A stretch of DNA of 64,000 bases from Bradyrhizobium sp. NAS80.1 (GCF_001908205.1 NZ_LGHL01000037.1:1-64000), one strand, 5' to 3'; numbered from the stretch's first letter, positions 19,235-28,691 are shown. A program made the numbers and translations. The notes: generated by a model not told the origin, from the letters alone.

Positions 19235-20956
19235 ATGATGACGAGTGGTTTGCGCAAGGGTTTGACGAGCTATGGCGATGCCGGCTTCTCGCTGTTCCTG
19301 CGCAAGGCATTCATCAAGGCCATGGGCTATTCCGACGACGCGCTGGAGCGCCCGATCGTCGGCATCATCAACACCTATAGCGACTACAATCCCTGCCACG
19401 GCAATGTCCTTGACATCATCGAGGCGGCGAAGCGCGGCGTGATGCTGTCCGGCGCGATGCCGTTCGTATTTCCGACCATCTCGATCGCGGAGAGCTTTGC
19501 GCATCCGACCTCGATGTATCTGCGCAATCTGATGGCGATGGATACCGAGGAGATGATCCGCGCCCAACCGATGGATTCGGTGATTGTGATCGGCGGCTGC
19601 GACAAGACATTGCCTGCGCAGGTGATGGCGGCGGTCAGCGCCGATTTGCCGACTGTCGTCATCCCCGTGGGCCCGATGGTTGTCGGCCATCACAAGGGCG
19701 AGGTGTTGGGCGCCTGCACCGATTGCCGCCGGCTGTGGGCGAAATACCGCGCCGGTGACATGGACGATGCCGAGATCGAGGCGGTGAACGGGCGCCTGGC
19801 GCCGTCCGTCGGCACCTGCATGGTGATGGGCACGGCCTCCACGATGGCCTGTATGATTGAAACAATGGGCCTCTCGCTGCCGATGAGCGCGACCATTCCC
19901 GCGCCGCATGCCGAGCGCTTCCGCCTCGCGGAGGCGAGCGGCCGGGTTGCTGCGGAGATGGCCAAGGCCAAGGGCCCCAAGCCGAGCGAAGTGCTGACGC
20001 CGGCCTCCTTCAAGAACGCGCAGGTCGTGCTCCAGGCGATCGGCGGTTCGACCAACGGCTTGATTCATCTGACCGCGATTGCGCATCGTTCGCCGCACCG
20101 GCTCGATCTTGAGGCCTTCGACCAGATCGGCCGCGAAGTGCCGGTGCTGGTCGACCTCAAGCCGTCCGGCGAGCATTACATGGAGCATTTCCATCACGCC
20201 GGAGGCGTGCCGAAGCTGCTGGCGCAACTCGGCGACCTCATCGATCTCGATGCCAAGACGATCACGGGCCAGACGCTGCGCGACGTCGTCGCGAAAGCGG
20301 AAGACGTGCCCGGTCAGGACGCGATCCGTCCGCGTGACAATCCGATCAAGAAGGAAGGCGGTCTTGCCGTCCTGCACGGCAATCTCGCGCCGCGCGGCGC
20401 CGTCATCAAGCAATCGGCCGCGAGCCCCAGGCTGCTGCAGCACACCGGGCGCGCGGTGGTGTTCGAATCCGTCGAGGACATGACCCTGCGGGTCGACGAT
20501 CCCGATCTCGATGTGACCGCTGATGACGTGCTGGTGCTGCGCAATGCCGGCCCCAAGGGCGCGCCGGGCATGCCCGAGGCGGGCTATCTGCCGATTCCGA
20601 AGAAGCTCGCGCGTGGCGGCACCAAGGACATGGTGCGTATTTCGGATGCTCGCATGAGCGGCACCGCGTTCGGCACCATCGTTCTCCACATCACGCCCGA
20701 ATCCGCCGTCGGCGGACCGCTCGCGCTGGTCCAGAACGGCGACATGATCCGTCTGGATGTTGCCAAGCGCAGCATCGAGCTGCTGGTCGATGCCGCGGAG
20801 CTGGAGCGGCGGCGCGCCGCCTTGAAGCCGGCCGCTACGCCGGAGGAGGCGCGGCGCGGCTACGCCTGGCTGTTCAACGAGACCATCATGCAGGCCGACG
20901 AGGGCTGCGACTTCGATTTCATGCAGAGGACTGGCAAGAAGACCGAAAAGGGTTGA
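19235..20956 (+). CDS. IlvD/Edd-family sugar-acid dehydratase (L-arabinonate dehydratase type)
   Basis: 573 residues. Three cysteines that bind the iron-sulfur cluster stand at C54 (NPCHGN), C122 (GGCDKT) and C195 (GTCMVMGTAS). They match, with a constant offset of five, the [2Fe-2S] ligands I recall for Rhizobium L-arabinonate dehydratase. The catalytic serine lies in RMSGTAFG. Reaction: aldonate to 2-keto-3-deoxyaldonate. ATG 19235/19238 follows GGAAGGAG. It heads an operon with the TRAP genes. No aldolase or KDG kinase is adjacent, so the pathway finishes elsewhere. IlvD in valine synthesis is unlikely given the context. Confidence 0.87.
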   Translation: MMTSGLRKGLTSYGDAGFSLFLRKAFIKAMGYSDDALERPIVGIINTYSDYNPCHGNVLDIIEAAKRGVMLSGAMPFVFPTISIAESFAHPTSMYLRNLMAMDTEEMIRAQPMDSVIVIGGCDKTLPAQVMAAVSADLPTVVIPVGPMVVGHHKGEVLGACTDCRRLWAKYRAGDMDDAEIEAVNGRLAPSVGTCMVMGTASTMACMIETMGLSLPMSATIPAPHAERFRLAEASGRVAAEMAKAKGPKPSEVLTPASFKNAQVVLQAIGGSTNGLIHLTAIAHRSPHRLDLEAFDQIGREVPVLVDLKPSGEHYMEHFHHAGGVPKLLAQLGDLIDLDAKTITGQTLRDVVAKAEDVPGQDAIRPRDNPIKKEGGLAVLHGNLAPRGAVIKQSAASPRLLQHTGRAVVFESVEDMTLRVDDPDLDVTADDVLVLRNAGPKGAPGMPEAGYLPIPKKLARGGTKDMVRISDARMSGTAFGTIVLHITPESAVGGPLALVQNGDMIRLDVAKRSIELLVDAAELERRRAALKPAATPEEARRGYAWLFNETIMQADEGCDFDFMQRTGKKTEKG

Positions 20957-21018
20957 TCAACCACTCGAGCGAGCGCTCAGACCGCTAAAGCGGCGGGCGA
21001 TCAAAACAGGGGGAGACG

Positions 21019-22014
21019 ATGATTGCACGATCCATGCGTGGGTTGGTGGTAGCAGCCGCTGTCCTGTTCGTCACCGGAGCCGGGGCGCAGGAGGTGAAGC
21101 ATTATCGCTTCGCCTATGACCAGCCGCGCAATACCGGCTATTCGATCGCCGGCGACCTCTTTGCCGACAAGCTCAAGGAATTGAGCAAAGGGACCATGAT
21201 CATCGACCAGTATCCGGGCGCGCAGCTCGGACAGGAGCCGCAGGTGCTCCAGCTCGTGAAGTCCGGCGACATCGAATTCGCGATCATCTCGTCGGCCAAT
21301 ACCGCGACGATCTCGCCGCAGGCAGGCGTGATGTCGCTGCACTTCCTGTTCCGCGACGAGAACCACGTGATCAAGGGGCTGGCCGATCCCCGTGTGTTCG
21401 AGGCGCTCAAGACCATGATCGACGAGACCACGCAGGGCCTGCACGTCATCGCGACGGGCTCGCAGGGCGTGCGCCACATGTACTCCAAGAAGGAGATCCA
21501 CAATGTCGGCGACATCAAGGGCCTGAAGGTCCGCGTGCAGGCGACCGCGACCGAGGACACAATGTTTCCGGCCTATGGCGCCCAGACCGTGCATATGCCG
21601 TTCGGCAGCGTCTACACCTCGTTGCAAACGGGTGTGGTGGACGTCGCCGAGAACAGCATCAACGTCTACCTCGTCAACAAGCACTACGAGGTCGCCCCGG
21701 TCCTGAACATCACCGAGCATGAGGCCAACAACGCCCTGGTATTCATCTCCGACAAGCTCTGGCAGGGCCTGTCGGCCGAACAGAAACAGTGGGTCCAGAC
21801 CGCGGCGAACGAGATCAGCTCCAAGGAGCCGCAAAAGGCGTTCGAGCTCGAGCGGACCGCGGCCGAGAAGCTGAAGAAGATGGGCGTCAAGATCGTCGAT
21901 AATGTCGACAAGAAGAGTTTTACGACGATCGCCGATCCCTATCTCGACAAGCTCGCCAAGGAACTCGGCCCGCATGCCGAGAAGATCAAGGACCTGATCC
22001 GGTCGATCAACTGA
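21019..22014 (+). CDS. TRAP transporter solute-binding protein, DctP type
   Basis: 331 residues with a signal peptide (about 1-23, ending GAGAQ) and the DctP fold: an early FAYDQPRNTGYSIAGDLFADKLKELSKG segment and the hallmark KGLKVRVQATATEDTMFPAYGAQTVHMPFGSVYTSLQTGVVD, whose arginine in VRVQ contacts the carboxylate of the ligand. It captures an organic acid in the periplasm for the DctQM permease encoded next. The start has GGGGGAGACG just upstream. The upstream dehydratase suggests a sugar acid as ligand. Confidence 0.92.
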   Translation: MIARSMRGLVVAAAVLFVTGAGAQEVKHYRFAYDQPRNTGYSIAGDLFADKLKELSKGTMIIDQYPGAQLGQEPQVLQLVKSGDIEFAIISSANTATISPQAGVMSLHFLFRDENHVIKGLADPRVFEALKTMIDETTQGLHVIATGSQGVRHMYSKKEIHNVGDIKGLKVRVQATATEDTMFPAYGAQTVHMPFGSVYTSLQTGVVDVAENSINVYLVNKHYEVAPVLNITEHEANNALVFISDKLWQGLSAEQKQWVQTAANEISSKEPQKAFELERTAAEKLKKMGVKIVDNVDKKSFTTIADPYLDKLAKELGPHAEKIKDLIRSIN

Positions 22015-22061
22015 ACCCTCATGATGAGGAGCGTGCGCCATCCCTCGGTTCAGGAATTCCA

Positions 22062-22640
22062 ATGGCCATCGCCGACAAACTGCTGGTGCAACGGCAACGT
22101 CACCTGAAATGGCGCTGGCTCGACTGGCTCGAGCTGACGCTGATGATCCTCTGTGGCGTGCTCTGCTTCGGTTTCTCGCTGTCGGTGACCGCTGACATCG
22201 TCACCCGTACGATCGGCCACCCCTGGCTGTGGCTTCAGGAAGTCACCTCGACGTTGTTCATCTACGCGATCTTCATCGGGGCCGCGGCCGCGACCCGGCG
22301 CAACGATCACCTCTATCTCACGGCGATCTCGGAGGCGATGCACGGCACGCCGCGGCTGATCGTCGAAGTGCTCGTCCGTATTGTCGTGCTCGGCGTCGCC
22401 TTCTGCCTGATCTGGTACGGCTATCAGAACTATCTGCGCGGCTTCGGCAGTTTCAGGCTGCCGTCGGGCACGCCGATCGCATCGCTCTATGCGATCATTC
22501 CGCTGTCAGGCGTGATGATCGGCCTGTTCACCATCGAGCAACTCGTCAATGGCTTGCGCAACGGCTTTGACCATCCCGAGCCGCCGGATGAGGGAGCGGC
22601 ACCTGTCGTCAGCGACGCGCAGATGAGGGCGCAGCCGTGA
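22062..22640 (+). CDS. TRAP transporter small permease, DctQ type
   Basis: 192 residues with four membrane helices (about 22-45, 55-75, 95-118, 138-160) and the family motif around VTADIVTRTIGHPWLWLQEVTSTLF. It partners DctM in the sodium-driven TRAP permease. The stop overlaps the DctM start in GTGA. The tail after about 170 is charged and lies in the cytoplasm. Confidence 0.9.
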   Translation: MAIADKLLVQRQRHLKWRWLDWLELTLMILCGVLCFGFSLSVTADIVTRTIGHPWLWLQEVTSTLFIYAIFIGAAAATRRNDHLYLTAISEAMHGTPRLIVEVLVRIVVLGVAFCLIWYGYQNYLRGFGSFRLPSGTPIASLYAIIPLSGVMIGLFTIEQLVNGLRNGFDHPEPPDEGAAPVVSDAQMRAQP

Positions 22641-23977
22641 GCGCACCAATTGTCCTGGTGTTGATGTCGGTCTGCTTCCTGTCCTTCGGCTATCTCGGCG
22701 TGCCCGTGCCGTTCTCGCTAATGGCCGGCGTCTTCATCGGCGCGGTCCTGTCGGATGTTTCGCTCGCCGCCATCATCCAGAAGATCTTCGACGGCGTGGA
22801 TTCCGAGGCGCTGCTGGCAATCCCGTTCTTCCTCCTGGTCGGCGAGCTCATGAGCTCGGCCAACGTGGTGGTGCGCATCGCGAACCTCTCGGTGTCGCTG
22901 GTCGGGCACATCAGGGGTGGGCTGTCGCAGGTCGTCGTCGTCTTCAGCATGTTCTTCTCGGAGATGTCGGGCTCGACCACGGCCGACGTCGCCGTGATGA
23001 GCCGCGCGCTGGGCGGCCCGATGAGGCGTGAGGGCTATGAGCCCGCCTTCATCGCAGCGATTATTGCGTCCGCCTCGACGATTGCGGCCCTGGTGCCGCC
23101 GAGCATCACGGCCGTCGTCTATGGCGCGGTCGGCAACGTCTCGATCGCCGGCCTGTTCATGGCGGGCGTCGTGCCGGGCCTGATGATCGGCTTCGGCCTG
23201 ATGATCTACTGTTATTTCTTCGGCCCCTCGGGCCTGCGCAAGCCGCGCGCTCCGCTGCGCCAGGTGGTGTTCGCGGCCGGCGACGCAGCCCTGCCGCTGA
23301 TGATCCCGGTGATCCTGCTAGGTGGCATTCTCACCGGCTGGTTCACGCCGACGGAAGCCGGCGTCGTCGCCGTGGCCTGGATCGTGCTCGTCGTGATCCC
23401 CGCGCTCAACCGCGGGCATATCAAAAATATCCCGTACGATTTTTGTCTTGCCGGCCTGATCTTCTCGCTGCCGCTGATCACCATCGGCGCCGCCAACGCC
23501 TTCGGCTGGATGCTCGCCTATCTGCGCGGAGCAAGCTACATCGCCGAAATGATCACCTCGATTGCCGGCAACGATCCGCACCTGATCATGCTGCTGATGG
23601 TGCTGCTGTTTACCGTGGTCGGTGACTTCATCGAGCCGGTGCCGACCATCATCATCTTCATGCCCCTGGTCAACGCGCTGACGGAAGCGGGCGACATCAA
23701 CGGCGTGCACATGGGCGTGGTGCTGATTGCCACGCTCGCCTTCGGCCTGATCACGCCGCCTTACGGACTGGTCTTGCTGATGGCCTCGAAATTCGTCGGC
23801 ATCAGCTTTGCCAAGGCATTGCGTGCGGCAGCGCCGATCTACCTCGTGTTCTTCGCCACGATTGCGTTCGCGATCTACTTCCCGAGCGTGGTGCTGTGGC
23901 TGCCGCGATACGTGCTGCCGGAATCGGTCGGCTGCTTCAAGTCGCCGGCGGGGATCGGCTACATCTGTCCTAAGTGA
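22637..23977 (+). CDS. TRAP transporter large permease, DctM type
   Basis: 446 residues, about 12 hydrophobic segments, with the family motifs GVPVPFSLMAG, FSEMSGSTTADVAVMSRAL and ASTIAALVPPSITAVVYG. It carries the substrate with Na+ across the inner membrane. It starts with GTG inside the DctQ stop (GTGA), so the two are translationally coupled. Its last 8 nt overlap the 3' end of the convergent histidine phosphatase gene. The C-terminus is slightly longer than usual, ending after CFKSPAGIGYICPK. Confidence 0.92.
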   Translation: MSAPIVLVLMSVCFLSFGYLGVPVPFSLMAGVFIGAVLSDVSLAAIIQKIFDGVDSEALLAIPFFLLVGELMSSANVVVRIANLSVSLVGHIRGGLSQVVVVFSMFFSEMSGSTTADVAVMSRALGGPMRREGYEPAFIAAIIASASTIAALVPPSITAVVYGAVGNVSIAGLFMAGVVPGLMIGFGLMIYCYFFGPSGLRKPRAPLRQVVFAAGDAALPLMIPVILLGGILTGWFTPTEAGVVAVAWIVLVVIPALNRGHIKNIPYDFCLAGLIFSLPLITIGAANAFGWMLAYLRGASYIAEMITSIAGNDPHLIMLLMVLLFTVVGDFIEPVPTIIIFMPLVNALTEAGDINGVHMGVVLIATLAFGLITPPYGLVLLMASKFVGISFAKALRAAAPIYLVFFATIAFAIYFPSVVLWLPRYVLPESVGCFKSPAGIGYICPK

Positions 23978-24551
23978 TGACTTGCTCGACGCGCCAGTGC
24001 GCTGTTTCGCGGACGTAGCGAAACGGAGTGCCGTGGCTGTTCTTGAAGTAGCTGCCACTGAGCGATTTCGCCATACCTTGCATCACCGCGTCATGGCAGA
24101 CGAACAGGAGGTCGTCGCCGGGATGACGGTCGAGCCAACCGGAAACGCAGCGTAGCGAGCGTTCGGTCATGGCGCTCCAATGCTCGCCGTCGGCGGGCAG
24201 GATGGACACGAGACCTTCCGCCGACTTCACGCCATGCCTGGCCATCATGTCGCGGACGGGGAGGCCTTCAAAGCTGCCGAAGTCGAACTCGATGATACCA
24301 GGGTCCACCTCCACTGGCACCGCGACTGCCGCGCCGATGATCTCCGCCGTCTTCAGCGCACGGACCAGCGGGCTGCTGACGATCCGGCTGATGCCGATGC
24401 CCCGCAGCACATCCGCAGCAGCGTGCGCCTGTCCGAGGCCGTCCTCGTTCAGCGGGTTGTCGGTGCGCCCCTGGAATCGCCCCTCGCGATTCCAGTTGGT
24501 CGCTCCATGGCGCAGGCCGTAGAACGAGCGTGTCGGCGTCGGCACGCTCAC
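23970..24551 (-). CDS. Histidine phosphatase-family protein (phosphoglycerate-mutase fold)
   Basis: 193 residues. The catalytic histidine is H15 in LRHGATNWNREGRFQGRTDNPL; the second is in LLFVCHDAVMQG near the C-terminus. R14 and the EFDFGSFEG acid site are present. The enzyme dephosphorylates a small phospho-compound. GTG 24551 overlaps the stop of the upstream crotonase gene (GTGA), so it is translated by coupling; an ATG further upstream would lie inside the crotonase reading frame. Why a phosphatase follows an enoyl-CoA isomerase is not clear. Confidence 0.82.
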   Translation of the reverse strand: MSVPTPTRSFYGLRHGATNWNREGRFQGRTDNPLNEDGLGQAHAAADVLRGIGISRIVSSPLVRALKTAEIIGAAVAVPVEVDPGIIEFDFGSFEGLPVRDMMARHGVKSAEGLVSILPADGEHWSAMTERSLRCVSGWLDRHPGDDLLFVCHDAVMQGMAKSLSGSYFKNSHGTPFRYVRETAHWRVEQVIT

Positions 24552-25342
24552 TTGCCCTTGCTCGTGAATTTCTTCACGGCGACGCGAAACTCCTCCGTGT
24601 TCATCGCCATGATGATCTTGTGCTCCTCGGCGTCGAGCTGCTGCTTCACCGGCGTGGTGGCGGCCTGGTAGACCAGCGACTTGGTGCCGGCGATCGCCGC
24701 CGGCGGGTTCTGCGCGAGGCGCTCGGCGAGTTTTCGCGTGGCCGCCTTCAACTCCGCGGCGGGAACGACCTTCGCAACCAGGCCCCATTCATGGGCCTGC
24801 TGTGCGCTAAAATTGTCCTCGGACAGGAAGATCTGCAGCGCGCGGCGCGAGCCGACCGTGCCGACGATGCCGACCGTGCTGCCGCCATCCGGCGACACGC
24901 CGATCTTGGCATAGGCCGGTGTGAACTTGGCATCATCCGCGGCGATGCAGAGATCAGTGACGAAGGCCAGGCCCATGCCGGCGCCGGCAGCCGAGCCGTG
25001 CACACTGGACAGGGAGAGCTTCGGCATGCGCCGGATGATCTCGATGAAGGCATGATAGTGCTTCAAGAGTTCGCCGACGACCGGCGTCACCGTGTTGGCT
25101 TCGGCGGCTGCACCGATCGTCTGCAGATCGCCGCCGGCAGAGAAGGCGCGGCCTTCGCCTTCAAGAACCACGACCCTGATCTCGTCGGTGCTCTCGATGT
25201 AGGCCGCGAGCTGCTCGAGCTTCTGCGCGATCGAAAGGTTGATCGAGTTGAACGCGGCGGGGCGGTTGAGCGTGATGGTCGCAATCGGACCGTCGATCCG
25301 CAGCAAGGCGGGATCATCGGGTTGGGAGATGGGAGCTGGCAT
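24548..25342 (-). CDS. Enoyl-CoA hydratase/isomerase-family protein (PaaG-like)
   Basis: 264 residues of the crotonase fold, with the CoA/oxyanion motif RAFSAGGDLQ at about 65-73 and HGSAAGAGMGLA at 115-126. The two glutamates of a true hydratase are missing: the first position is in GAGMG and the second in YAKIGVSPDGG, where only D152 remains. That pattern fits isomerases such as PaaG, where an aspartate does the chemistry. ATG 25342 is used; the longer frame has no ribosome site. It is followed by the coupled phosphatase. The substrate is unknown. Confidence 0.83.
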   Translation of the reverse strand: MPAPISQPDDPALLRIDGPIATITLNRPAAFNSINLSIAQKLEQLAAYIESTDEIRVVVLEGEGRAFSAGGDLQTIGAAAEANTVTPVVGELLKHYHAFIEIIRRMPKLSLSSVHGSAAGAGMGLAFVTDLCIAADDAKFTPAYAKIGVSPDGGSTVGIVGTVGSRRALQIFLSEDNFSAQQAHEWGLVAKVVPAAELKAATRKLAERLAQNPPAAIAGTKSLVYQAATTPVKQQLDAEEHKIIMAMNTEEFRVAVKKFTSKGK

Positions 25343-25589
25343 CGGAAATCCCCGGCAAGAGGTCGTTGGCGCAACTAAATCGCAGAAGGCGAGGGGAGAC
25401 AATCCCCTCGCCGTGGTCTCGCCGTACTGCTTCCGATGCCCTTGCCTAAGCCCGGGCGATAGGCTCAAATGGGCGGCCTTCGTTTAGGGACGGACACGAG
25501 CGCCGGCTCCTCCTGGGCCAGCTAGCCGATATCAGCGAGAGAGGAAACGACATGGGTCACGCTCGTGTCTCCGGAAATGGGCTGTTCCA

Positions 25590-26810
25590 ATGACGGAGGG
25601 TCCGGTGATCATCGTCGGTGCCGGCCATGGTGGCTACCAGGTCGCGGCATCCCTGCGTCAGGCGGGCTTTTCCGGCCGTGTCTGCCTGATCAATGACGAG
25701 GCGCATCTGCCCTATCAGCGGCCGCCTCTGTCCAAGGGCTATATCAAGGGCTCCGCCGGACCGGAGAGCCTGATGTTCCGGCCGGAGAAATTTTACCACG
25801 ACCAGAAGATCGAGCTGATCGCGGGCCGCGCCGTCTCGATCGACCGCGAGGGGCGCAAGGTGCTCCTCGCCTCGGGCGAGACGCTCTCCTACGGCCACCT
25901 TGTGCTGGCGACGGGCGCACGCAACCGGCTGCTCGATCTACCCAATGCGAATCTGCCTGACGTGAAATACTTACGCATCCTCGATGACAGCGAGGCGCTG
26001 CGCAAAGTCATGCCGTCGAAGAAGCGGGCCGTCATCATCGGCGCGGGCTTCATCGGTCTCGAATTCGCGTCCACCGCGCGGATCAAGGGGCTTGAGGTCG
26101 ACGTGCTCGAACTCGCCCCCCGCGTGATGGCGCGTGCGGTGACGGCGGAGGTCTCGGAGTATTTTCAGGCGCGGCATCGCGAGGCCGGCATCCGCATTCA
26201 CCTCGGTGTGCAGGCAACCAGCATCGAGGCAGAGGGCGGCAAGGTCACCGGCGTCAGTCTTAGTGATGGAAGGCACCTGCCGGCCGACCTCGTCGTGGTC
26301 GGTGTCGGCGTGCTGCCGAATATCGAGCTCGCGGCCGAAGCGGGCTTGCCGGTCGCTGCCGGCATCATCGTCGACGAGCATCTCTCGACGGCTGATCCGA
26401 ACATCTCGGCGATCGGCGACTGCGCGCTGTTCGCCAGCCCGCGCTTTGGCGGATCGCTGCGGCTGGAATCGGTGCAGAACGCCACTGACCACGCCCGATG
26501 CCTCGCGGCGCGGCTGACCGGCGACAGCAAGGCCTATGACGGCCATCCCTGGTTCTGGAGCGACCAGGGCGACGACAAGCTCCAGATCGCAGGTCTCACC
26601 ACCGGCTATGACCGCGTCGTCCTGCGCGGCGATCCCGCCGGCACGGCGTTCTCGGCGTTCTGTTACAAGGGCGAGAAGCTGCTCGGCATCGAGTCGATCA
26701 ACCGCGCCGGCGATCACATGTTCGGCCGAAGGCTGCAGGGCATGGACCGTTCGATCACGCCCGAGCAGGCCGCGGACGAGCGCTTCGACCTGAAGAGCGC
26801 GCTGGCGTGA
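25590..26810 (+). CDS. FAD-dependent ferredoxin/rubredoxin reductase
   Basis: 406 residues. The FAD-binding GAGHGGYQVAASLRQAGF is at about 9-26, PPLSKGY at 44-50, the NAD-binding GAGFIGLEFASTARIKGLEVDVLE near 150 and the second FAD motif ISAIGDCALF near 274. These mark the reductases that feed ferredoxins of P450s and Rieske oxygenases (ThcD, CamA, BphA4 type). No ferredoxin or oxygenase gene is adjacent; the P450 at 41558 is 15 kb away and could be served. The 247-nt region to the divergent crotonase gene holds its promoter. Confidence 0.9.
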   Translation: MTEGPVIIVGAGHGGYQVAASLRQAGFSGRVCLINDEAHLPYQRPPLSKGYIKGSAGPESLMFRPEKFYHDQKIELIAGRAVSIDREGRKVLLASGETLSYGHLVLATGARNRLLDLPNANLPDVKYLRILDDSEALRKVMPSKKRAVIIGAGFIGLEFASTARIKGLEVDVLELAPRVMARAVTAEVSEYFQARHREAGIRIHLGVQATSIEAEGGKVTGVSLSDGRHLPADLVVVGVGVLPNIELAAEAGLPVAAGIIVDEHLSTADPNISAIGDCALFASPRFGGSLRLESVQNATDHARCLAARLTGDSKAYDGHPWFWSDQGDDKLQIAGLTTGYDRVVLRGDPAGTAFSAFCYKGEKLLGIESINRAGDHMFGRRLQGMDRSITPEQAADERFDLKSALA

Positions 26811-26822
26811 GATTTTCTCTTT

Positions 26823-26840
26823 CGCCCCGCAAGCGGGGCG
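26823..26840. terminator. Short GC hairpin between convergent genes
   Basis: CGCCCCGC-AA-GCGGGGCG is a perfect inverted repeat 13 nt after the ferredoxin reductase stop and 16 nt from the ribokinase stop. It has no T run on either strand; it may serve both genes or belong to a repeat unit also seen at 18108-18128. Confidence 0.4.
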
Positions 26841-26855
26841 AGGTGAAGGAAGCGC

Positions 26856-27764
26856 CTACAACACCGCCGCCACTTCCGCCGCCGTGGGCATCGACGGACC
26901 TGCGCCCATCCGCTGTACGCTGATCGAGGCGGCGGCGTTGGCGAAGGTGAGCGCGGCGCGCAAGGCCGCGCCGCCAGCCAGTTGCGCGGCGAGCGCGCCG
27001 ACGAAGCAATCGCCCGCGCCAGTGGTGTCGACCGCCTTCACCACGCGGCCGGGCACCGAAAGCTCCTCGCGGCCGGCGAGCGCGAGCACCCCGCGTTTGC
27101 CGAGCGTGACGCAGATGGTCTGGTCCTCGCGCGCCTGAAGCTGCCGCGCCACATTGATGATCCGCTCCGGCTCATCATCCTCGGAGAGCTCGGTGCCGGC
27201 GAGGAAGCCGAGCTCGGTCTCGTTCAGCACGAGGATGTCGACGAGCGCGAGCAGCTCGCTGGACATTGTCTGCGCCGGCGCCGGGTTGAGCAACGTGGTG
27301 GTGCCGGCCGCACGAGCCCGCCGGAAGAACGCTGCGATCGTCGGCAACGGAATCTCGAACTGGCTGACCGCGACATCGCCCTTCGCCAGCGGCGCATCCG
27401 CGACGTCATCAGCGCTGACCAGCGCATTGCTGCCGGGAATGACGACGATCGTGTTGTCCGCCTCCGCCACCGTGATGATGGCGGTGCCGGTATGCGCCTC
27501 GGCCGTCTCGCGGATAGAGCCGAGATCGATGCCCTGATTGCCGAGGAACGTCCTCAGCTCAGCCCCGAATGAATCCTTGCCCAGCCGGCCGATCAGCGCG
27601 GTCTCGGCACCGAGCCGCGATGCGGCGACCGCCTGGTTCGCACCCTTGCCGCCCGGAAAATAAAGCACCTGCCGGCCGGCGACGGTCTCGCCGACCTTGG
27701 GATGGCGATCGGCCGTGGCCACCACATCCATGTTGATGCTGCCGGCGATGAAGACGCGCCCCAT
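26856..27764 (-). CDS. rbsK: Ribokinase (PfkB family)
   Basis: 302 residues. N-terminal GSINMDVV and GGKGANQAVAASRLG match ribokinase, as do the ATP-site LNPAPAQ, NETELGFLAG and VKAVDTTGAGDCFVGALAAQLA with the catalytic aspartate. It phosphorylates D-ribose (or a nucleoside sugar) at O5. It lies 33 nt after another PfkB kinase and is second in the operon. No ribose transporter or nucleoside hydrolase is next to it, so ribokinase is a family-level call. Confidence 0.82.
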   Translation of the reverse strand: MGRVFIAGSINMDVVATADRHPKVGETVAGRQVLYFPGGKGANQAVAASRLGAETALIGRLGKDSFGAELRTFLGNQGIDLGSIRETAEAHTGTAIITVAEADNTIVVIPGSNALVSADDVADAPLAKGDVAVSQFEIPLPTIAAFFRRARAAGTTTLLNPAPAQTMSSELLALVDILVLNETELGFLAGTELSEDDEPERIINVARQLQAREDQTICVTLGKRGVLALAGREELSVPGRVVKAVDTTGAGDCFVGALAAQLAGGAALRAALTFANAAASISVQRMGAGPSMPTAAEVAAVL

Positions 27765-27797
27765 GAATCCCTCTACGAAGTCACACCCTACGAAGTC

Positions 27798-28691
27798 TCA
27801 GACCCTGACTTCGAACTCGTGCCTGACTTTGGCGATGTCGACAAGGGTCGGCAGGCCGGCCTCGTTGCCGAGGCGCTGGATCTTGAAGGTCGAGGCGGCG
27901 CGGGCGAAGTCGAAATGCTCGCGCCAGCTTTTGCCGGGATGGGCGAGGTAGGAATAGACGTAGGCGCCGTGGAAGACGTCGCCGGCGCCGTTGGTGTCGA
28001 TCACGCGCTCGCGCGGGATCGGCATCGCCGGCATGGTCTCGACCGCGCCGGTCTCGTTGTACCAGAGAAGGCCCTTCTCACCCATGGTGACGCCGCCGAT
28101 CTTGCAGCCGCGGCTCTTGAGATAGTCGAGCATATTCTCCGGCGTCAGGTCCATCTGCTCGCAAAGCCGTTCGGCGACGATCGCGACGTCGATGAATTCC
28201 AGGAGTTCATGCGTGTTGGTGCGCAGGCCGCCGCCGTCGAGCGAGGTCAGGATGCCGGCCTCGCGGCAGACCTTTGCATAGTGGATCGCGGCGTCCGGCT
28301 GGTGGCCGTCGATGTGCAGCGCGCGGCAGCCGCCGAGATTGAGCATCGGGAACGGATGGATGTGCTCGTCGTCGCGGCAGCGGACGATGGCGCGCTTGCC
28401 GTCCTTGGGCATGATGAAGGACAGCGAGGACTGGTTCACCTTCCGCCCGTGCAGCGAGATCGCGTATTTCGCGCACATGTCCTGGAACATGCGCCCCAGC
28501 CAGTCATTGGCTGCCGTGGCGATGAGATCGGGCACGATACCGAGCTTGGCGCAGCAGAACGCCGCCGTGACCGCATTGCCGCCGAAGGAGACCGCGTAGT
28601 CCTTTGCCACGTGCTTTTCGTCGCCGGTCGGCATGTGGTCGGTGATGAAGACGACGTCGATATAGGTCTGTCCGATAAAGAGAGCCTGCAT
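27798..28691 (-). CDS. PfkB-family sugar kinase of unknown substrate
   Basis: 297 residues. It starts MQALFIGQTYIDVV and has SFGGNAVTAAFCCAKLG, GVTMGEKGLLWY and the anion-hole/catalytic motif VIDTNGAGDVFHGAYVYSYLAHPG. The N-terminal residues differ from ribokinase and resemble the YeiC/KDG-kinase/fructosamine-type branch; I cannot assign a substrate. Its role could be to phosphorylate 2-keto-3-deoxy sugar acids from the dehydratase encoded at 19235, which lacks a local kinase; this is inference only. Confidence 0.78.
   Translation of the reverse strand: MQALFIGQTYIDVVFITDHMPTGDEKHVAKDYAVSFGGNAVTAAFCCAKLGIVPDLIATAANDWLGRMFQDMCAKYAISLHGRKVNQSSLSFIMPKDGKRAIVRCRDDEHIHPFPMLNLGGCRALHIDGHQPDAAIHYAKVCREAGILTSLDGGGLRTNTHELLEFIDVAIVAERLCEQMDLTPENMLDYLKSRGCKIGGVTMGEKGLLWYNETGAVETMPAMPIPRERVIDTNGAGDVFHGAYVYSYLAHPGKSWREHFDFARAASTFKIQRLGNEAGLPTLVDIAKVRHEFEVRV

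Noticed and set aside
23970..24788. Longer phosphatase frame starting at 24788
   Set aside because: It would overlap the crotonase gene by 240 nt; the GTG at 24551 coupled to the crotonase stop explains the gene without overlap.
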